Counted from the stretch's first letter, positions 20,277-29,043 are shown. The stretch is 39,775 nucleotides of DNA from Methanobacteriota archaeon (GCA_016214785.1 JACRNV010000058.1:1-39775), one strand, 5' to 3'. Translations and numbers: made by a program. Notes: generated from the sequence alone by a model not told the origin.

Positions 20277-20843
20277 ATGACTGACGCGGCGCGTCCACTG
20301 AACCTCCCCAGGTTCCTGTTCCTCACGAAGGGGGTGGGAAAGCACAAGGAAAAGCTGAGCAGCTTCGAGGTCGCCCTCAGGAACGCCGGCATAGAGAAGT
20401 TCAACCTCGTCCGGGTGTCGAGCATCTTCCCGCCCGGCTGCAAGATAATCACCAGGGCCAAGGGGCTGGGCCTCATGCACCCGGGGCAGATCACGTTCTG
20501 CGTCCTCGCCGACAACAGCTCCAACGAGCCGAACCGGCTCATCGCGTCCTCGATAGGCATCGCGCTGCCGGCGCACGAGGAGCACTACGGCTACCTGAGC
20601 GAGCACCACTCCTTCGGGCAGACTGAGAAGGTCGCGGGGGACTACGCCGAGGACCTGGCCGCGCAGATGCTGTCTTCCACATACGGCATTGAATTTGACA
20701 TCGACGACTCCTACGACTCGAAGAAGGAGATTTTCAAGATAGACGGCAGGATCGTCCGCACGTCGAACATCACTCAGAGCGCGGTCGGCGACAAGAACGG
20801 CCTCTGGACCACGACGGTCGCGGCAGCGGTCTTCGTGCTGTAG
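20277..20843 (+). CDS. pdaD: Pyruvoyl-dependent arginine decarboxylase
   Basis: This enzyme decarboxylates arginine to agmatine, the start of archaeal polyamine synthesis and of the agmatidine used in tRNA-Ile2. The 188-residue proenzyme contains the self-cleavage region [14 protein letters not shown]. By family knowledge cleavage occurs between Ser48 and Ser49, with Ser49 becoming the pyruvoyl group. The conserved [36 protein letters not shown] and the C-terminal TTTVAAAVF are present. The length agrees with archaeal PdaD (about 160-190). It is a single gene with its own TATA box. Confidence 0.95.
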   Translation: MTDAARPLNLPRFLFLTKGVGKHKEKLSSFEVALRNAGIEKFNLVRVSSIFPPGCKIITRAKGLGLMHPGQITFCVLADNSSNEPNRLIASSIGIALPAHEEHYGYLSEHHSFGQTEKVAGDYAEDLAAQMLSSTYGIEFDIDDSYDSKKEIFKIDGRIVRTSNITQSAVGDKNGLWTTTVAAAVFVL

Positions 20844-20872
20844 GCAGACCCCTTTCCAAAATATCTCTTCGG

Positions 20873-21172
20873 CTACTGCTCCGAATCCACCTTGCTGCGC
20901 TCCTCAGGTGTCAGCGCCTGCCACTCCCTCGACACGCGCGCGGCGTCCCTCAGCGCCATCACGACCGCGCCGCACTCGACGCACGCCAGCGGGACGACGG
21001 GCTCGTCCATCTTCAGGGTGGATCCCCATGGCTTCTGCCAGTAGACCGCGATGCCCTGGAGCATGCTCTTCCTGCTCGCCAGCATCCTGCCGCCGCAGTA
21101 CGGGCACTCGACGCGCTTCAAACTACTCGTGGGCGGCACGGCCCTCTTCGGCTGATCCGTCCCATCCGTCAT
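20873..21172 (-). CDS. Small zinc-ribbon protein
   Basis: The 99-residue protein has a split zinc ribbon: C23-P-Y-C26 (VECPYCGGRM) and C64-V-E-C67 (LACVECGAVV), separated by a segment containing an aromatic motif VYWQKPWG. The C-terminal tail is helical and charged (TPEERSKVDSEQ). I do not recognise a family. ATG 21172 is preceded by a minus-strand TATA-rich segment (21196-21210) at about 25-35 bases, giving a near-leaderless message. An in-frame start at 21337 would be antisense to the AhpD-like gene and is rejected. Confidence 0.78.
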   Translation of the reverse strand: MTDGTDQPKRAVPPTSSLKRVECPYCGGRMLASRKSMLQGIAVYWQKPWGSTLKMDEPVVPLACVECGAVVMALRDAARVSREWQALTPEERSKVDSEQ

Positions 21173-21195
21173 TGGGAGGGGATATGCGCGTCCGC

Positions 21196-21228
21196 ATATT
21201 AATATATATCTCTGAGTGCGCCTTTTTA
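21196..21228. promoter_or_regulatory. Divergent promoter region
   Basis: The AT run CATATTAATATATATC (21195-21210) can serve the minus-strand zinc-ribbon gene at 21172. It, or the CTTTTTATG run at 21222-21230, can serve the plus-strand AhpD-like gene starting at 21261. Confidence 0.45.
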
Positions 21229-21260
21229 TGCCGAAATCCCATTCACGCTCGAGGGTCGGA

Positions 21261-21611
21261 ATGACAATCGAGGGTTTCCAGTCAGAGCGAGAGAGGCTGA
21301 ACGAGATAGTGATGAAATACGGCGGGCAGGCAATCAAGAGGTTCTACAGCCTCGACTCGCAGGCGTACAGGGCGGGCGCCATCCCGGCGAAGGAGAAGGA
21401 GATGCTCGGGCTCGTGGCCTCCCTCGTACTGCGCTGCGACGACTGCATCAAGTACCACACAATCCGCTGCAAGGAGGAGGGGGTCAGCGACGCGGAGTTC
21501 GAGGAGACCATGGCGATAGGCCTCGTCGTCGGCGGCTCGATAACCATCCCGCACATGAGGCGGGCGTTCGCGGCGTGGGACGAGATGAAGGGGAAAGAGA
21601 AGAAGAAATGA
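21261..21611 (+). CDS. Carboxymuconolactone decarboxylase / AhpD-like protein
   Basis: The 116-residue all-helical protein has the AhpD active-site pattern C59-D-D-C62-x3-H66 (LRCDDCIKYHT), with AIPAKEKEMLGLVASLVL before it and the EGVSDAEFEETMAIGLVVGGS helix turn after. Members with CxxCxxxH act as thiol-dependent peroxidase partners rather than as ring-opening decarboxylases. ATG 21261 is used because upstream residues (from 21216) are basic and unlike the family. GGTCGG before the ATG is a weak ribosome-binding site. U-rich DNA (21640-21655) follows the stop. Confidence 0.9.
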   Translation: MTIEGFQSERERLNEIVMKYGGQAIKRFYSLDSQAYRAGAIPAKEKEMLGLVASLVLRCDDCIKYHTIRCKEEGVSDAEFEETMAIGLVVGGSITIPHMRRAFAAWDEMKGKEKKK

Positions 21612-21674
21612 AACTGCCCTTAAGACATTCTCGCAGCGAAATCGTTTTCTTTAATCTTCTAGAGGTTGCATAAC

Positions 21675-22418
21675 TCACATAACGCTGGTCATCTCGCGCT
21701 CCAGCTGGCTGAACTCCTTGGGGTCCATCGTGGCGGGGTTGGCGCTCAGCACCAGTATCGTGCCGCTCTTCGTGGCTGTGTCTATGACCTTCTCGACGAA
21801 CTTCAGCACCGACGGGAAGTTGTTGTTGGCTATGAGGTACTCGAGCCCCTCGATGAATACCACGCCGCCCTTGGAGCCTTCCATGAAGTTGGCTATCCTG
21901 GCGAAGAGGAGCGGAAGCTGCGTGGGGTTGATCGTCTCCTCTTGCACCGGCGTACCGTTGGGAGCGATGCCGAGCGCGGCCGGAGAGAAGCCCTGGGAGT
22001 CGCTGTCCGCGCTCGACAGCCAGAGTATGCCCGCCCTTTGGACATTGTACCTGTCGCGGATGAGCTGCGGCGCCGTGCGCGCGACGCAGTAGCCCGGCTT
22101 CCCCTCGCGCACGAGCCCCGAGAAGAGGGCGAAGCCCTTCTCCGGCCTCTGCTCCCTGAAGAGCACGCTCGATCCGGGGGGGAGCTGGTCTGGCTGCGCC
22201 TTCGCGGCCCCTGCTTCCGGCGGCGGGATCTTGGGCTGGATGCCGAGCTCGCGCTCTATCTCGACCGTCATCGCGTACCGCTTGCTGTTCGCGGTTATCT
22301 GCATCTCGCGCGAGGTGAAGCCCTTGGCCGTCATCTTGGCGACCTCGTCCCAGACGGCGTTGGTGCCGTCCCGGTAACCTTCCCAGTAATCCTGGGGGCG
22401 CTTCTTCTGCTCTGGCAT
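21675..22418 (-). CDS. DUF835 family protein
   Basis: The 247-residue soluble protein has an N-terminal helical region (PEQKKRPQDYWEGYRDGTN) with a linker. From about residue 90 onward comes the DUF835 domain: GSSVLFREQRPEKGFALFSG, ILWLSSADSD, and the Walker-B-like FIEGLEYLIANNNFPSVLKF, ending in LVLSANPATMD. DUF835 proteins in archaea are often linked to signal transduction; the activity is unknown and there is no P-loop here. ATG 22418 sits about 25 bases after a minus-strand TATA-like TTTTTACATA, so it is probably leaderless. Confidence 0.87.
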   Translation of the reverse strand: MPEQKKRPQDYWEGYRDGTNAVWDEVAKMTAKGFTSREMQITANSKRYAMTVEIERELGIQPKIPPPEAGAAKAQPDQLPPGSSVLFREQRPEKGFALFSGLVREGKPGYCVARTAPQLIRDRYNVQRAGILWLSSADSDSQGFSPAALGIAPNGTPVQEETINPTQLPLLFARIANFMEGSKGGVVFIEGLEYLIANNNFPSVLKFVEKVIDTATKSGTILVLSANPATMDPKEFSQLEREMTSVM

Positions 22419-22437
22419 ACGGAGAGGGTATTGGCGC

Positions 22438-22493
22438 ACTATGTAAAAAGGATTTGTGGTGGGGGGAGGTTCAACCGTTTAAATTCCCCCCAC
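22438..22493 (-). terminator. Hairpin terminator of the ribosomal operon, overlapping the DUF835 promoter
   Basis: GTGGGGGG (22459-22466) pairs with CCCCCCAC (22486-22493) around 19 bases. On the minus strand the stem is followed by a T-rich stretch (CCTTTTTAC). This is placed to end transcription of the ribosomal operon after secY. The same T-rich stretch holds the TATA-like box of the DUF835 gene. Confidence 0.5.
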
Positions 22494-22575
22494 CCGAGAG
22501 CATCAGGTTTCACAGCATCCGCTCGAGAGAGGTATTTGAGACGGTTTTTCGGCGGTAGTGCGTGATATGTGGCTA

Positions 22576-24324
22576 TCACTCGCCGCCGAAGAAGCCCCTC
22601 AACATCGGGTGCATCTCCATCATCTGCTCGCGCCCTATCGCCTCGTAGGTCTGTATCATGATGCCCACGGCCAGGAGCACCCCGGTGCCGCTGGTGCTGC
22701 CCACCGTGCCTATCAGGTCCGCAGTGGCGGCCAGGCCGCCGACGATGGCGCCGCTCAGCACCGTCACCACAGGAATGTACCTGTCCAGCACGCGCTTGAG
22801 AACGCGCGGGTCCCTCCTGAAGCCGGGGATCTGCATCCCGCTGTCCTGTATCTGCTCCGCCACTGCCTCGGAGCCCATGTTCGTCGTCTCGATCCAGAAC
22901 TTGGCGAAGAGGATGGAGCCGATTATCATCACGCCGAGGAAGACGAATATTTTAATGACGACCTGCCACAGGGCCTTGCCGGGAGTGATATAGCTGGCGC
23001 TAAAGAAGGGCAAAAGCCAGTCGCCGATGCCGTTTATGGAATGGAGGTACCAGGCCAGGCCTCCCGCGGGCCTCGTGTCCGTGCCGGAATAGTATCCAAT
23101 CCATGGCGATATCGAATAGGCGCCCTCGCGCCCGACGATTGGCAGGTTCATGAAGAAGTCGTTGGACCAGAAGAGCATCGAGAACATGCTCACGTTCGCC
23201 AGCACGGCAGCGATCAATATGACGGGGATGTTCGACGCGTATATCAGGCGTATCGGGTACCGGCCCCTCGCGCCCCTCGCGCCCTCGTGCGCCAACGGCA
23301 GCTCTATCCTGCAGGATTCGGCATAAGTGACGAAGAAGAAGATGCCAATGGTGCTGGCTAGCGCTATCATCGGGTTGGGCGGCATTATGAGGATGCGTTC
23401 ATAGCCTCCCGACGTCATCTGCTGCGAGGACAGGGTAGTGAAGTAGTAGAATGTCTTCGGCAGGGTGCCGCTCGGCGGGTTGCTGTAAGAGAGCGGCCCC
23501 GCGGAGGCGGGCATCCAGTTCAGCGTGCCCGTGAATATCGACTCGGCCACGCCCGCGGCTATGAAGAGCGATATACCGCTCCCTATGCCCCATTTCGAGA
23601 CCACTTCGTCCATGAGGAACACGAGATACGAGCCGAAGCACAGCTGCAGGACTATCATGAACTTCGCGAGGTTGGCGCCGTTGCCCGGCGACAGCGCGTT
23701 CATGCTCCCTTCGAACGTCTTGGACGGAGTCAGGTATCCGTAGACCTGCGGGACGGCTTCGACAACGATCATGATGACGACCAGGAGCTTCTGGACGCTC
23801 TGGTAGACGGCCTTGTCCTCGTCCTTCTTGAGGTCGAGCTTGATTATCTTCGCGCCGACGAAGAGCTGCATGATGATCGAGCCCGTGACTATCGGCCCAA
23901 TCCCCAGGTGCATCAGCGAGCCCTGCGCGCCGGCCATTATAGCCCTGTAGGACTCGAACAGGTCGACCGTCTTCTGCTGGTCGAGCCCGTATATCATCAC
24001 GTTTGTGAGGACGAAGTACAGCGTGAGGATGAGCACGAGCCATATCATCTTCGTACGGAAGTGGACGTGCCCGTCGGGCTTCTTGACCGACGGCAGCCTT
24101 GACGAGATGCTGTGCAGGCCGTAGAGCATGCTGCCCTCGCCCTTGTACGAGAGGAGCAGGAAAGCGAAGATGTAGAGGAACCCGAAGACGGACGTTATTA
24201 TTATGAGGCCCGTCGTGTCCGGCTTCACGATGTAGTTGTAACCAAAGACGGTGATTATGAAGGCTATCACTACCGGCACCGACACGAGCCAATTGCGCTG
24301 TATCTTCTCCTCGTCCTCGGGCAT
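22576..24324 (-). CDS. secY: Preprotein translocase subunit SecY, with N-terminal two-helix extension
   Basis: SecY is the pore subunit of the Sec61/SecYEG channel in the cell membrane. The 582-residue product is about 100 residues longer than a typical archaeal SecY. The standard protein starts near Met66 (LHSISSRLPSVKKPDGHVHF, then the first core helix MIWLVLILTLYFVLTN). Plug and pore features (HLGIGPIVTGSIIMQL), GIGSGISLFIAAG and the cytosolic loop EGARGARGRYPIRLIY are present. Residues 1-65 add two predicted membrane helices (about 12-30 and 37-60). A further loop (GYYSGTDTRPAGGLAWYLHS) is also long. It starts five bases after the uL15 stop, the last gene of the ribosomal operon. Confidence 0.95.
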   Translation of the reverse strand: MPEDEEKIQRNWLVSVPVVIAFIITVFGYNYIVKPDTTGLIIITSVFGFLYIFAFLLLSYKGEGSMLYGLHSISSRLPSVKKPDGHVHFRTKMIWLVLILTLYFVLTNVMIYGLDQQKTVDLFESYRAIMAGAQGSLMHLGIGPIVTGSIIMQLFVGAKIIKLDLKKDEDKAVYQSVQKLLVVIMIVVEAVPQVYGYLTPSKTFEGSMNALSPGNGANLAKFMIVLQLCFGSYLVFLMDEVVSKWGIGSGISLFIAAGVAESIFTGTLNWMPASAGPLSYSNPPSGTLPKTFYYFTTLSSQQMTSGGYERILIMPPNPMIALASTIGIFFFVTYAESCRIELPLAHEGARGARGRYPIRLIYASNIPVILIAAVLANVSMFSMLFWSNDFFMNLPIVGREGAYSISPWIGYYSGTDTRPAGGLAWYLHSINGIGDWLLPFFSASYITPGKALWQVVIKIFVFLGVMIIGSILFAKFWIETTNMGSEAVAEQIQDSGMQIPGFRRDPRVLKRVLDRYIPVVTVLSGAIVGGLAATADLIGTVGSTSGTGVLLAVGIMIQTYEAIGREQMMEMHPMLRGFFGGE

Positions 24325-24329
24325 CTACA

Positions 24330-24965
24330 TCACTTTTCTCCCTTCTTCTCGGGCTTCTCTTTCGCCGGCGTAGCAGGTTTGGGTGTGGCTGGCTTTGGCT
24401 GCGGCGCTTGCGCCGGCGCGGCTGGTCTCGGTGCCGCTGGCTTCCCATGTGGTGCCTGCGCCGGTTTCGCCGGAGCCTGCGCTGGCGCAGCAGGCTTTGG
24501 CGCTGCCGGCTTCGTGGAGGGCTTCTCCTCCGGCGGGTTGTCCATTGCCACGCTGCCGCCGGCCTCCTTTATCTTGGAGACCGCGTGCTCGCTGGCCGCG
24601 CTCACCTTGACGTTGATTGCCCTATCAACCAGGCCGCTGCCTATGAGCTTCGAGACGCCTATCGCCGAGAGGTCGATGCTTATCGCCTCGCCGGTCTCCT
24701 TGACAGTGCCCTTGGCGATGAGGGAGTCGATGTACTCGCAGAGCGCGCCGACGTTCATCGCCTCGCCCTCCGGGCCCGCCGCGTGGTGGCGCACGAAGCC
24801 GTGCCTGCCGAAGTGCAGCGGGTCGTTCTTGAGCATCCAGATGTACTTGTGCTTGTGCATGCCGGCGTTCCCGCAGCCGCCGCGCTTGCCCTTGCCGCGG
24901 CCCGACTTCTTGCCGCGCCCGTGCGTCCTGCTGTTGCCCCTGAACTTCTGAGTCCTGCTGGGCAT
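24330..24965 (-). CDS. rpl15: Ribosomal protein uL15 with long Ala/Pro-rich tail
   Basis: This large-subunit protein helps fold 23S rRNA. Residues 1-142 form the archaeal uL15 core: the basic N-terminus FRGNSRTHGRGKKSGRGKGK, the GNAGMHKHKYIWML segment and the C-terminal VSAASEHAVSKIKEAGGS. Residues 143-211 are an added low-complexity tail of Pro, Ala and Lys in repeats like KPAAPAQAPAKPAQAPHG. The nucleotides of this tail are themselves repetitive. The start is one base after the stop of uL30's gene region on the coding strand, in tight coupling. Confidence 0.95.
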   Translation of the reverse strand: MPSRTQKFRGNSRTHGRGKKSGRGKGKRGGCGNAGMHKHKYIWMLKNDPLHFGRHGFVRHHAAGPEGEAMNVGALCEYIDSLIAKGTVKETGEAISIDLSAIGVSKLIGSGLVDRAINVKVSAASEHAVSKIKEAGGSVAMDNPPEEKPSTKPAAPKPAAPAQAPAKPAQAPHGKPAAPRPAAPAQAPQPKPATPKPATPAKEKPEKKGEK

Positions 24966-25436
24966 CTATACACCTCCGGCCATCTTCGATATTAGATCGT
25001 TTATCTTCTTGCCGCGGTAGCCGAGCGCGCCCTTGTCCTTGAACGGGCGCTTGACCTTCCCATGGCCGCCGACAGGGGGCGCGAGCCTTATGACGCGCTT
25101 CGCGCCAATGTCCCTGAGGCTGGCCGTGCCTTCGGCCAGCGCCTTCGCGTAGGCCTTGGCGTCCGGGAACTTCTTCGATGCAGAAACGGTCTTGTCAGTG
25201 ACCCTGGCGCCGCCGGGCATCTCTACCCGAGTGGCCAGCAGGAGCACGGCCGTGTCCGCGGTCACCTCGCCCCACGTGATGTAGTCCTTGGCCTTCTGCA
25301 GCATGCCCTTCGCCTGCGGCGACTCCCTGACCAGGACGCAGTGGTTGGCCCTCGTCAGCATCAGCAGGCGGAGCGTCTCCTTGACGTCCGGCTTGACGTT
25401 CACCGTACCCCTTATCCTGATGACGGCGTAGGTCAT
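24966..25436 (-). CDS. rpl30: Ribosomal protein uL30
   Basis: The 156-residue large-subunit protein has the archaeal/eukaryotic-length uL30 form. The N-terminal YAVIRIRGTVNVKPDVKETL and LMLTRANHCVLV are diagnostic, followed by the KDYITWGEV segment and the C-terminal basic GGHGKVKRPFKDKGALGYRG. It overlaps the uS5 gene by four bases at its start and abuts uL15 at its end. Confidence 0.96.
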   Translation of the reverse strand: MTYAVIRIRGTVNVKPDVKETLRLLMLTRANHCVLVRESPQAKGMLQKAKDYITWGEVTADTAVLLLATRVEMPGGARVTDKTVSASKKFPDAKAYAKALAEGTASLRDIGAKRVIRLAPPVGGHGKVKRPFKDKGALGYRGKKINDLISKMAGGV

Positions 25437-26323
25437 TTCTGCCCGCCTCCGTTGGCTGCCGGCTCTTCCTCGGCCGGCTCCGCGGCGTCAGCGTCGTCGG
25501 CGATCTCCTCGCCCGCCGCCTCGGCCTTCCTGGACAGCATGCGCTCGACAGCCCTGACCTTCTCCTTTATGCGGTCGTCGCGCCTGCTGCGCTCGAGTAT
25601 CTTAGCGGCAGTGGCCGAATCGAGCGCTATGGCCTTGACCTCGGCCGCGCCCGTCAGGATCTTCAGCTTCGCGAGCTGCTCCTTCGTAACGCGCACCTCG
25701 GTCGACCTCTTCAGCGCCTCGAAGGCGGCCAGCCCGTAGTTCACCGTCGTCTTCGAGTGCCCCTTCGAGAAGCCCCAGGCGTCGCGGATGCCGCCCATCC
25801 TCAGCACGTGCTTCGGGATGTCGGCGACCGCCAGCCCCACGCCCCTCGGCGCGGGCTTGAACGTGACCACGACGGAGCCGGACTTGCCTTCGGTCGCGAA
25901 CGGCAGCGTGTGCGGCTTTCCGCAGCCGCACTCCCACGAGCCGCACCCGCGCCTCAGCTCTATCAAATTCAGCTTCGCGATGTCGATGGCCTTGCGTATG
26001 GCCGGGCCGACCTCCTTGCCGCGCGCGCGCCCGACGCCCACGAAGCCGTCGCTGTTTCCGACCACGACTGTGATTGCAAACCGCACCCTGCGCCCCGAGT
26101 CTGTCATGCGCTGCACCATGTTCACGTCCAGCACCTCGTCGGCCATCTCGGGCAGCAAAATGTCCACGATCTCGGGCTCGCGCAGCCTCAGGCGCGTGGC
26201 CAGGGCGGCGCTCATGGTGCTCACCATCCCCTCGGCGACCATCTTGCCAAGCTGCGTCTTCGGTATCCAGTCGCCTATCTGGTGGGTCTTGTCGTCGTCC
26301 CGCCTGCGCTCCCTCCTCTGCAT
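25433..26323 (-). CDS. rps5: Ribosomal protein uS5 with acidic C-terminal tail
   Basis: This small-subunit protein lines the mRNA entry site and affects decoding accuracy. The 296-residue product has the double-stranded RNA-binding-type N-terminal half (VQRMTDSGRRVRFAITVVVG, GFVGVGRARGKEVGPAIRKA) and the C-terminal GHSKTTVNYGLAAFEAL. The archaeal CGSWECGCGKPHTLPF insert has four cysteines. Residues beyond about 255 form an extra Ala/Glu/Asp-rich tail (EEIADDADAAEPAEEEP). The stop overlaps the uL30 start by four bases. Confidence 0.95.
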   Translation of the reverse strand: MQRRERRRDDDKTHQIGDWIPKTQLGKMVAEGMVSTMSAALATRLRLREPEIVDILLPEMADEVLDVNMVQRMTDSGRRVRFAITVVVGNSDGFVGVGRARGKEVGPAIRKAIDIAKLNLIELRRGCGSWECGCGKPHTLPFATEGKSGSVVVTFKPAPRGVGLAVADIPKHVLRMGGIRDAWGFSKGHSKTTVNYGLAAFEALKRSTEVRVTKEQLAKLKILTGAAEVKAIALDSATAAKILERSRRDDRIKEKVRAVERMLSRKAEAAGEEIADDADAAEPAEEEPAANGGGQK

Positions 26324-26821
26324 CTAAGCACCCCCGTCGATCTTGTCCTTCGCCTGCTCGATCATCCTCGCGATGTCCCCCTTCCCCGCCTTGAGCCGGT
26401 CTTCCTTCGGCAGGCTCTCGGGGTCGTGCGGGACTTTCAGGCCAGCATCTATCAGGCCCTTCAATGCGCCGAATAGCACGCCGCCCTTCACGGGCGTCGC
26501 GAGCCCGATGTCCAGGACGGCTTCCCTCATCTTCTTCCCCGCCGCGCGCTTGCCGGCCATGTAGCCAGTGAGATAGCCCGCGGCGGTGTTGCTGCCGCTT
26601 GCCTTCCAGCCGAGCTCCTTCAGCTCCCTGCTGGTAGCTGCGGCCACTACCATGTCCCCTTTGTCGCTCGTGTTCACGAGCTGGACTGAGACGTACTTGA
26701 TCGAGCGGCGCACGACGGCGCGCGGCTTGTCCGGCGTCAAGAGCGCCTTGCGCCTCCGGTAATCGGTCTTCCCCTCGCGCCTGCGTCTGAACGCCAGCTT
26801 GTACTTCGGCCCGTGCGCCAT
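26324..26821 (-). CDS. rpl18: Ribosomal protein uL18
   Basis: This 5S rRNA-binding large-subunit protein is 165 residues long, with the archaeal N-terminus AHGPKYKLAFRRRREGKTDY, RRKALLTPDKPRAVVRRS, the AGYLTGYMAGKRA loop and a C-terminal helix ending in KDKIDGG. Its stop is next to the uS5 start (no spacer). No unusual extension is seen. Confidence 0.96.
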   Translation of the reverse strand: MAHGPKYKLAFRRRREGKTDYRRRKALLTPDKPRAVVRRSIKYVSVQLVNTSDKGDMVVAAATSRELKELGWKASGSNTAAGYLTGYMAGKRAAGKKMREAVLDIGLATPVKGGVLFGALKGLIDAGLKVPHDPESLPKEDRLKAGKGDIARMIEQAKDKIDGGA

Positions 26822-26822
26822 G

Positions 26823-27278
26823 TCACTGTTCCTCCTTCACGTATCCCTGGAGCTTGAGTTGCGTCTCGAGGTGGGACTTGCTCTTGAATGACCCGCCCTT
26901 GGCCTGCATGTAGAAGTCGCGGTAGACCTTCGTGTCTATCTTGCCAGTGTCGCGCAGCTCCTTGAGCATCGCGCGTATCGGGCGTATCCTCTGGATCCAC
27001 AGCCTCTTGCGCGGCGTGCGCGCGTACTTGCCGCCCCTGCGGCTCCCCGCCCCGCGCCTGCGCCCGGACTTCTTCTGCCCGCGGTTGTAGATGTGGCGCG
27101 CCTTCGAGATGCCCTTCGGGTTCCTCGCGGCTATCGCGCCGGCGTTTATCATAGTCCTGATGTCGCTGCGCGTCACCGCGTCGACGACGTCCTCCTTCCG
27201 CTCCGGGTTAATCCAGACGCGGTTGACGCCGCACTTCAATATCTGGGCGGCCATCCTCCTCTGGTTCCTCAGGTTCAT
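26823..27278 (-). CDS. rpl19e: Ribosomal protein eL19
   Basis: This archaeal/eukaryotic-specific large-subunit protein of 151 residues has the typical start NLRNQRRMAAQILKCGVNRV, WINPERKEDVVDAVTRSDIR, the highly basic central stretch GRRRGAGSRRGGKYARTPRK, and a long C-terminal helix (DFYMQAKGGSFKSKSHLET). One base separates it from uL18. Its first bases overlap the eL32 end by four. Confidence 0.96.
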   Translation of the reverse strand: MNLRNQRRMAAQILKCGVNRVWINPERKEDVVDAVTRSDIRTMINAGAIAARNPKGISKARHIYNRGQKKSGRRRGAGSRRGGKYARTPRKRLWIQRIRPIRAMLKELRDTGKIDTKVYRDFYMQAKGGSFKSKSHLETQLKLQGYVKEEQ

Positions 27279-28081
27279 TCGGCCCCCTCCTTCTTGGCGA
27301 GCTTGATGTTCTTGTCCTTGGCCATCCTCAGCAGCTCCTCGTGGCGCTCCCTGCCGACGTTGAGCAGCCGGACGCCGAGCTCGTCGGCCCTCATGACCAT
27401 GTGTATGGCCTTGAACGTGCCGACGCCGTGCGCTATGCGCGCGGCCTGCTTCTTAGGGTCGATCTTCTCGAGCTCCGCCATGTTGTGAACGAGTACCTCG
27501 GCGAACCCCGACGGGTGCAGCCCCCTGGACAGCGCCGGCCCGCGGTAGCCTATCGAGACGACCGGCGGCCTGTATCCCAGGTGCCTTCTCATCTTGGAGT
27601 GGATGCCCTTCGGCCTGCGCCACTTGTCGCCCAGGCGCTGGTGCCTGAACCATTCCTGCCTGTGGAACGCGGGCCTGTGCCTCGACATGCTCTGCCTGAG
27701 CCTGAGGCTCTTCCTGAGATCGGCCGGCAAATCGGGCTTGGCCTTCGGGACGAACTTGGCGGCCTCTTCCTCCTCCTCGACTATCTCGGGAGCCTCTTCC
27801 CTCTTCGCGGGCTTGGGTTCCTTGGCCTTCTCCTTCCCCGGCCTGGGCTCCCCTGCCGCGGCCATCGGTGCCGCCTGCCCTGCATCAGCCGCCGGTTCGT
27901 TGAGGGCAGGGGCTGCCGGCTTCGGCTCCTCCGCCTTCGCGGGCTTGGGCTCCTCGGCCTTGGCCGTCGCCTTGGCTCTGGCCGGCGCCGCCTGCCGTGT
28001 CGCCTCCTTCTTCGTGCGCGCCTTCACCGCCCTCGGTTCCTCGGCGGGGGCGTCGCCTTCGACTTTCTTCCTAGGCGGCAT
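27275..28081 (-). CDS. rpl32e: Ribosomal protein eL32 with long N-terminal low-complexity extension
   Basis: The eL32 core occupies about residues 122-268: SMSRHRPAFHRQEWFRHQRL, KWRRPKGIHSKMRRHLGYR and VGTFKAIHMVMRADELGVRL. Residues 1-120 are an extension rich in Ala, Lys, Pro and Glu (KAEEPKPAKAEEPKPAAPAL, with an acidic patch EEEEEA before the core). Many archaea have no such extension or a short one. It starts two bases before the uL6 stop region on the coding strand. The tail composition resembles those of uL15 and uS3. Confidence 0.94.
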   Translation of the reverse strand: MPPRKKVEGDAPAEEPRAVKARTKKEATRQAAPARAKATAKAEEPKPAKAEEPKPAAPALNEPAADAGQAAPMAAAGEPRPGKEKAKEPKPAKREEAPEIVEEEEEAAKFVPKAKPDLPADLRKSLRLRQSMSRHRPAFHRQEWFRHQRLGDKWRRPKGIHSKMRRHLGYRPPVVSIGYRGPALSRGLHPSGFAEVLVHNMAELEKIDPKKQAARIAHGVGTFKAIHMVMRADELGVRLLNVGRERHEELLRMAKDKNIKLAKKEGAE

Positions 28082-28083
28082 GC

Positions 28084-28644
28084 TCAGGCCTCCTTGGCGG
28101 CGGCGCGCTCGCCCTTCTTGGTTATGTAAATGCCGTCCTGGAATATCCTCGTGTCGTAACCGCTGCGCCTCGTGGCCTTCTCTATGTTGGCCGCGGACTG
28201 GCCCACCATCTCTATGTCCGGCCCGGTGAGCGTCAGCTCGTCGCCTTTTAGCACGACCTTGGTGCCGCCGACCACCTTCGCCTTGCGCGGCGCCTTCTCG
28301 CCGAGGTAGTTCTCTACCATGACTACGTCGCCCTTGATGACTATCTTGAGCGGGAAGTGGCTGTATACGGCCTTCATCCTGAACTCGTAGCCCTCGGTCG
28401 CGCCGTAGAACATGTTCTGGATGTGCGCCCTGTAGGTGCCTATCATCGCGTAGACCTTGCGGGACTTGTCGTTCGTGCCCACCACGACATCCTTGCCGTC
28501 CATCTCCACGGTAACGTCCGGGTGCGTCAGAGCCTTCGCGAGCTTACCCTTCGGGCCTTCCACGTTAACGACGCGTCCCGCTATGGAGACCTTTACCTTG
28601 GCCGGTATCGCCACGCGCTCCTCAATCAGGTATTTGCTGCCCAT
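28084..28644 (-). CDS. rpl6: Ribosomal protein uL6
   Basis: The large-subunit protein sits near the factor-binding site. The 186-residue product has the two uL6 repeats: IPAKVKVSIAGRVVNVEGPK with the basic GTYRAHIQNMFYGATEGYEF, and the second half with NYLGEKAPRKAKVVGGTKVV and LTLTGPDIEMVGQSAANIEK. Nine bases separate its start from the uS8 stop. Confidence 0.96.
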   Translation of the reverse strand: MGSKYLIEERVAIPAKVKVSIAGRVVNVEGPKGKLAKALTHPDVTVEMDGKDVVVGTNDKSRKVYAMIGTYRAHIQNMFYGATEGYEFRMKAVYSHFPLKIVIKGDVVMVENYLGEKAPRKAKVVGGTKVVLKGDELTLTGPDIEMVGQSAANIEKATRRSGYDTRIFQDGIYITKKGERAAAKEA

Positions 28645-28653
28645 TTTCTCACC

Positions 28654-29043
28654 TCAGAATATGTAGGCGAGGAGCTTCCCGCCCACGCCAATCTCCTTGG
28701 CCTTCGCGTTGGTCAACACGCCATGCGTGGTCGTGAGTATCAGCAGCCCGAAGTCCTGCGCGGGGAGGTAGCGGGCCTCGAACCTCTCCATCTCCTCCTT
28801 CTTCACCGAGAACCGGGGCTTTATGACGCCGCAGTCGTTGATGTGCCCGCGAAGGGACACCCTGAAGCGCCCTGCGCGGCCGTCCTCGAGGAACTCGAAC
28901 TGGGAGATGTAGCCCTCCTCCTGCATCACCTTCAGCACCCTCCCTATGAGCTTCGAGGAGGGGCATATCTCGCACTCCTTCTTGCCGGCGCGCTCGGCGT
29001 TCTTTATGAGAGACATCGCGTCGTTGAGCGGATCGTGTTGCAT
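28654..29043 (-). CDS. rps8: Ribosomal protein uS8
   Basis: The small-subunit 16S rRNA-binding protein has 129 residues, with [20 protein letters not shown], the central [18 protein letters not shown] and the C-terminal rRNA-binding [20 protein letters not shown]. The open frame continues to 29166, but that part is antisense-like read-through across uS14; ATG 29043 gives the canonical start. The ribosome-binding site is AGGGAAA. Eleven bases lie between the uS14 stop and this start. Confidence 0.96.
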   Translation of the reverse strand: MQHDPLNDAMSLIKNAERAGKKECEICPSSKLIGRVLKVMQEEGYISQFEFLEDGRAGRFRVSLRGHINDCGVIKPRFSVKKEEMERFEARYLPAQDFGLLILTTTHGVLTNAKAKEIGVGGKLLAYIF

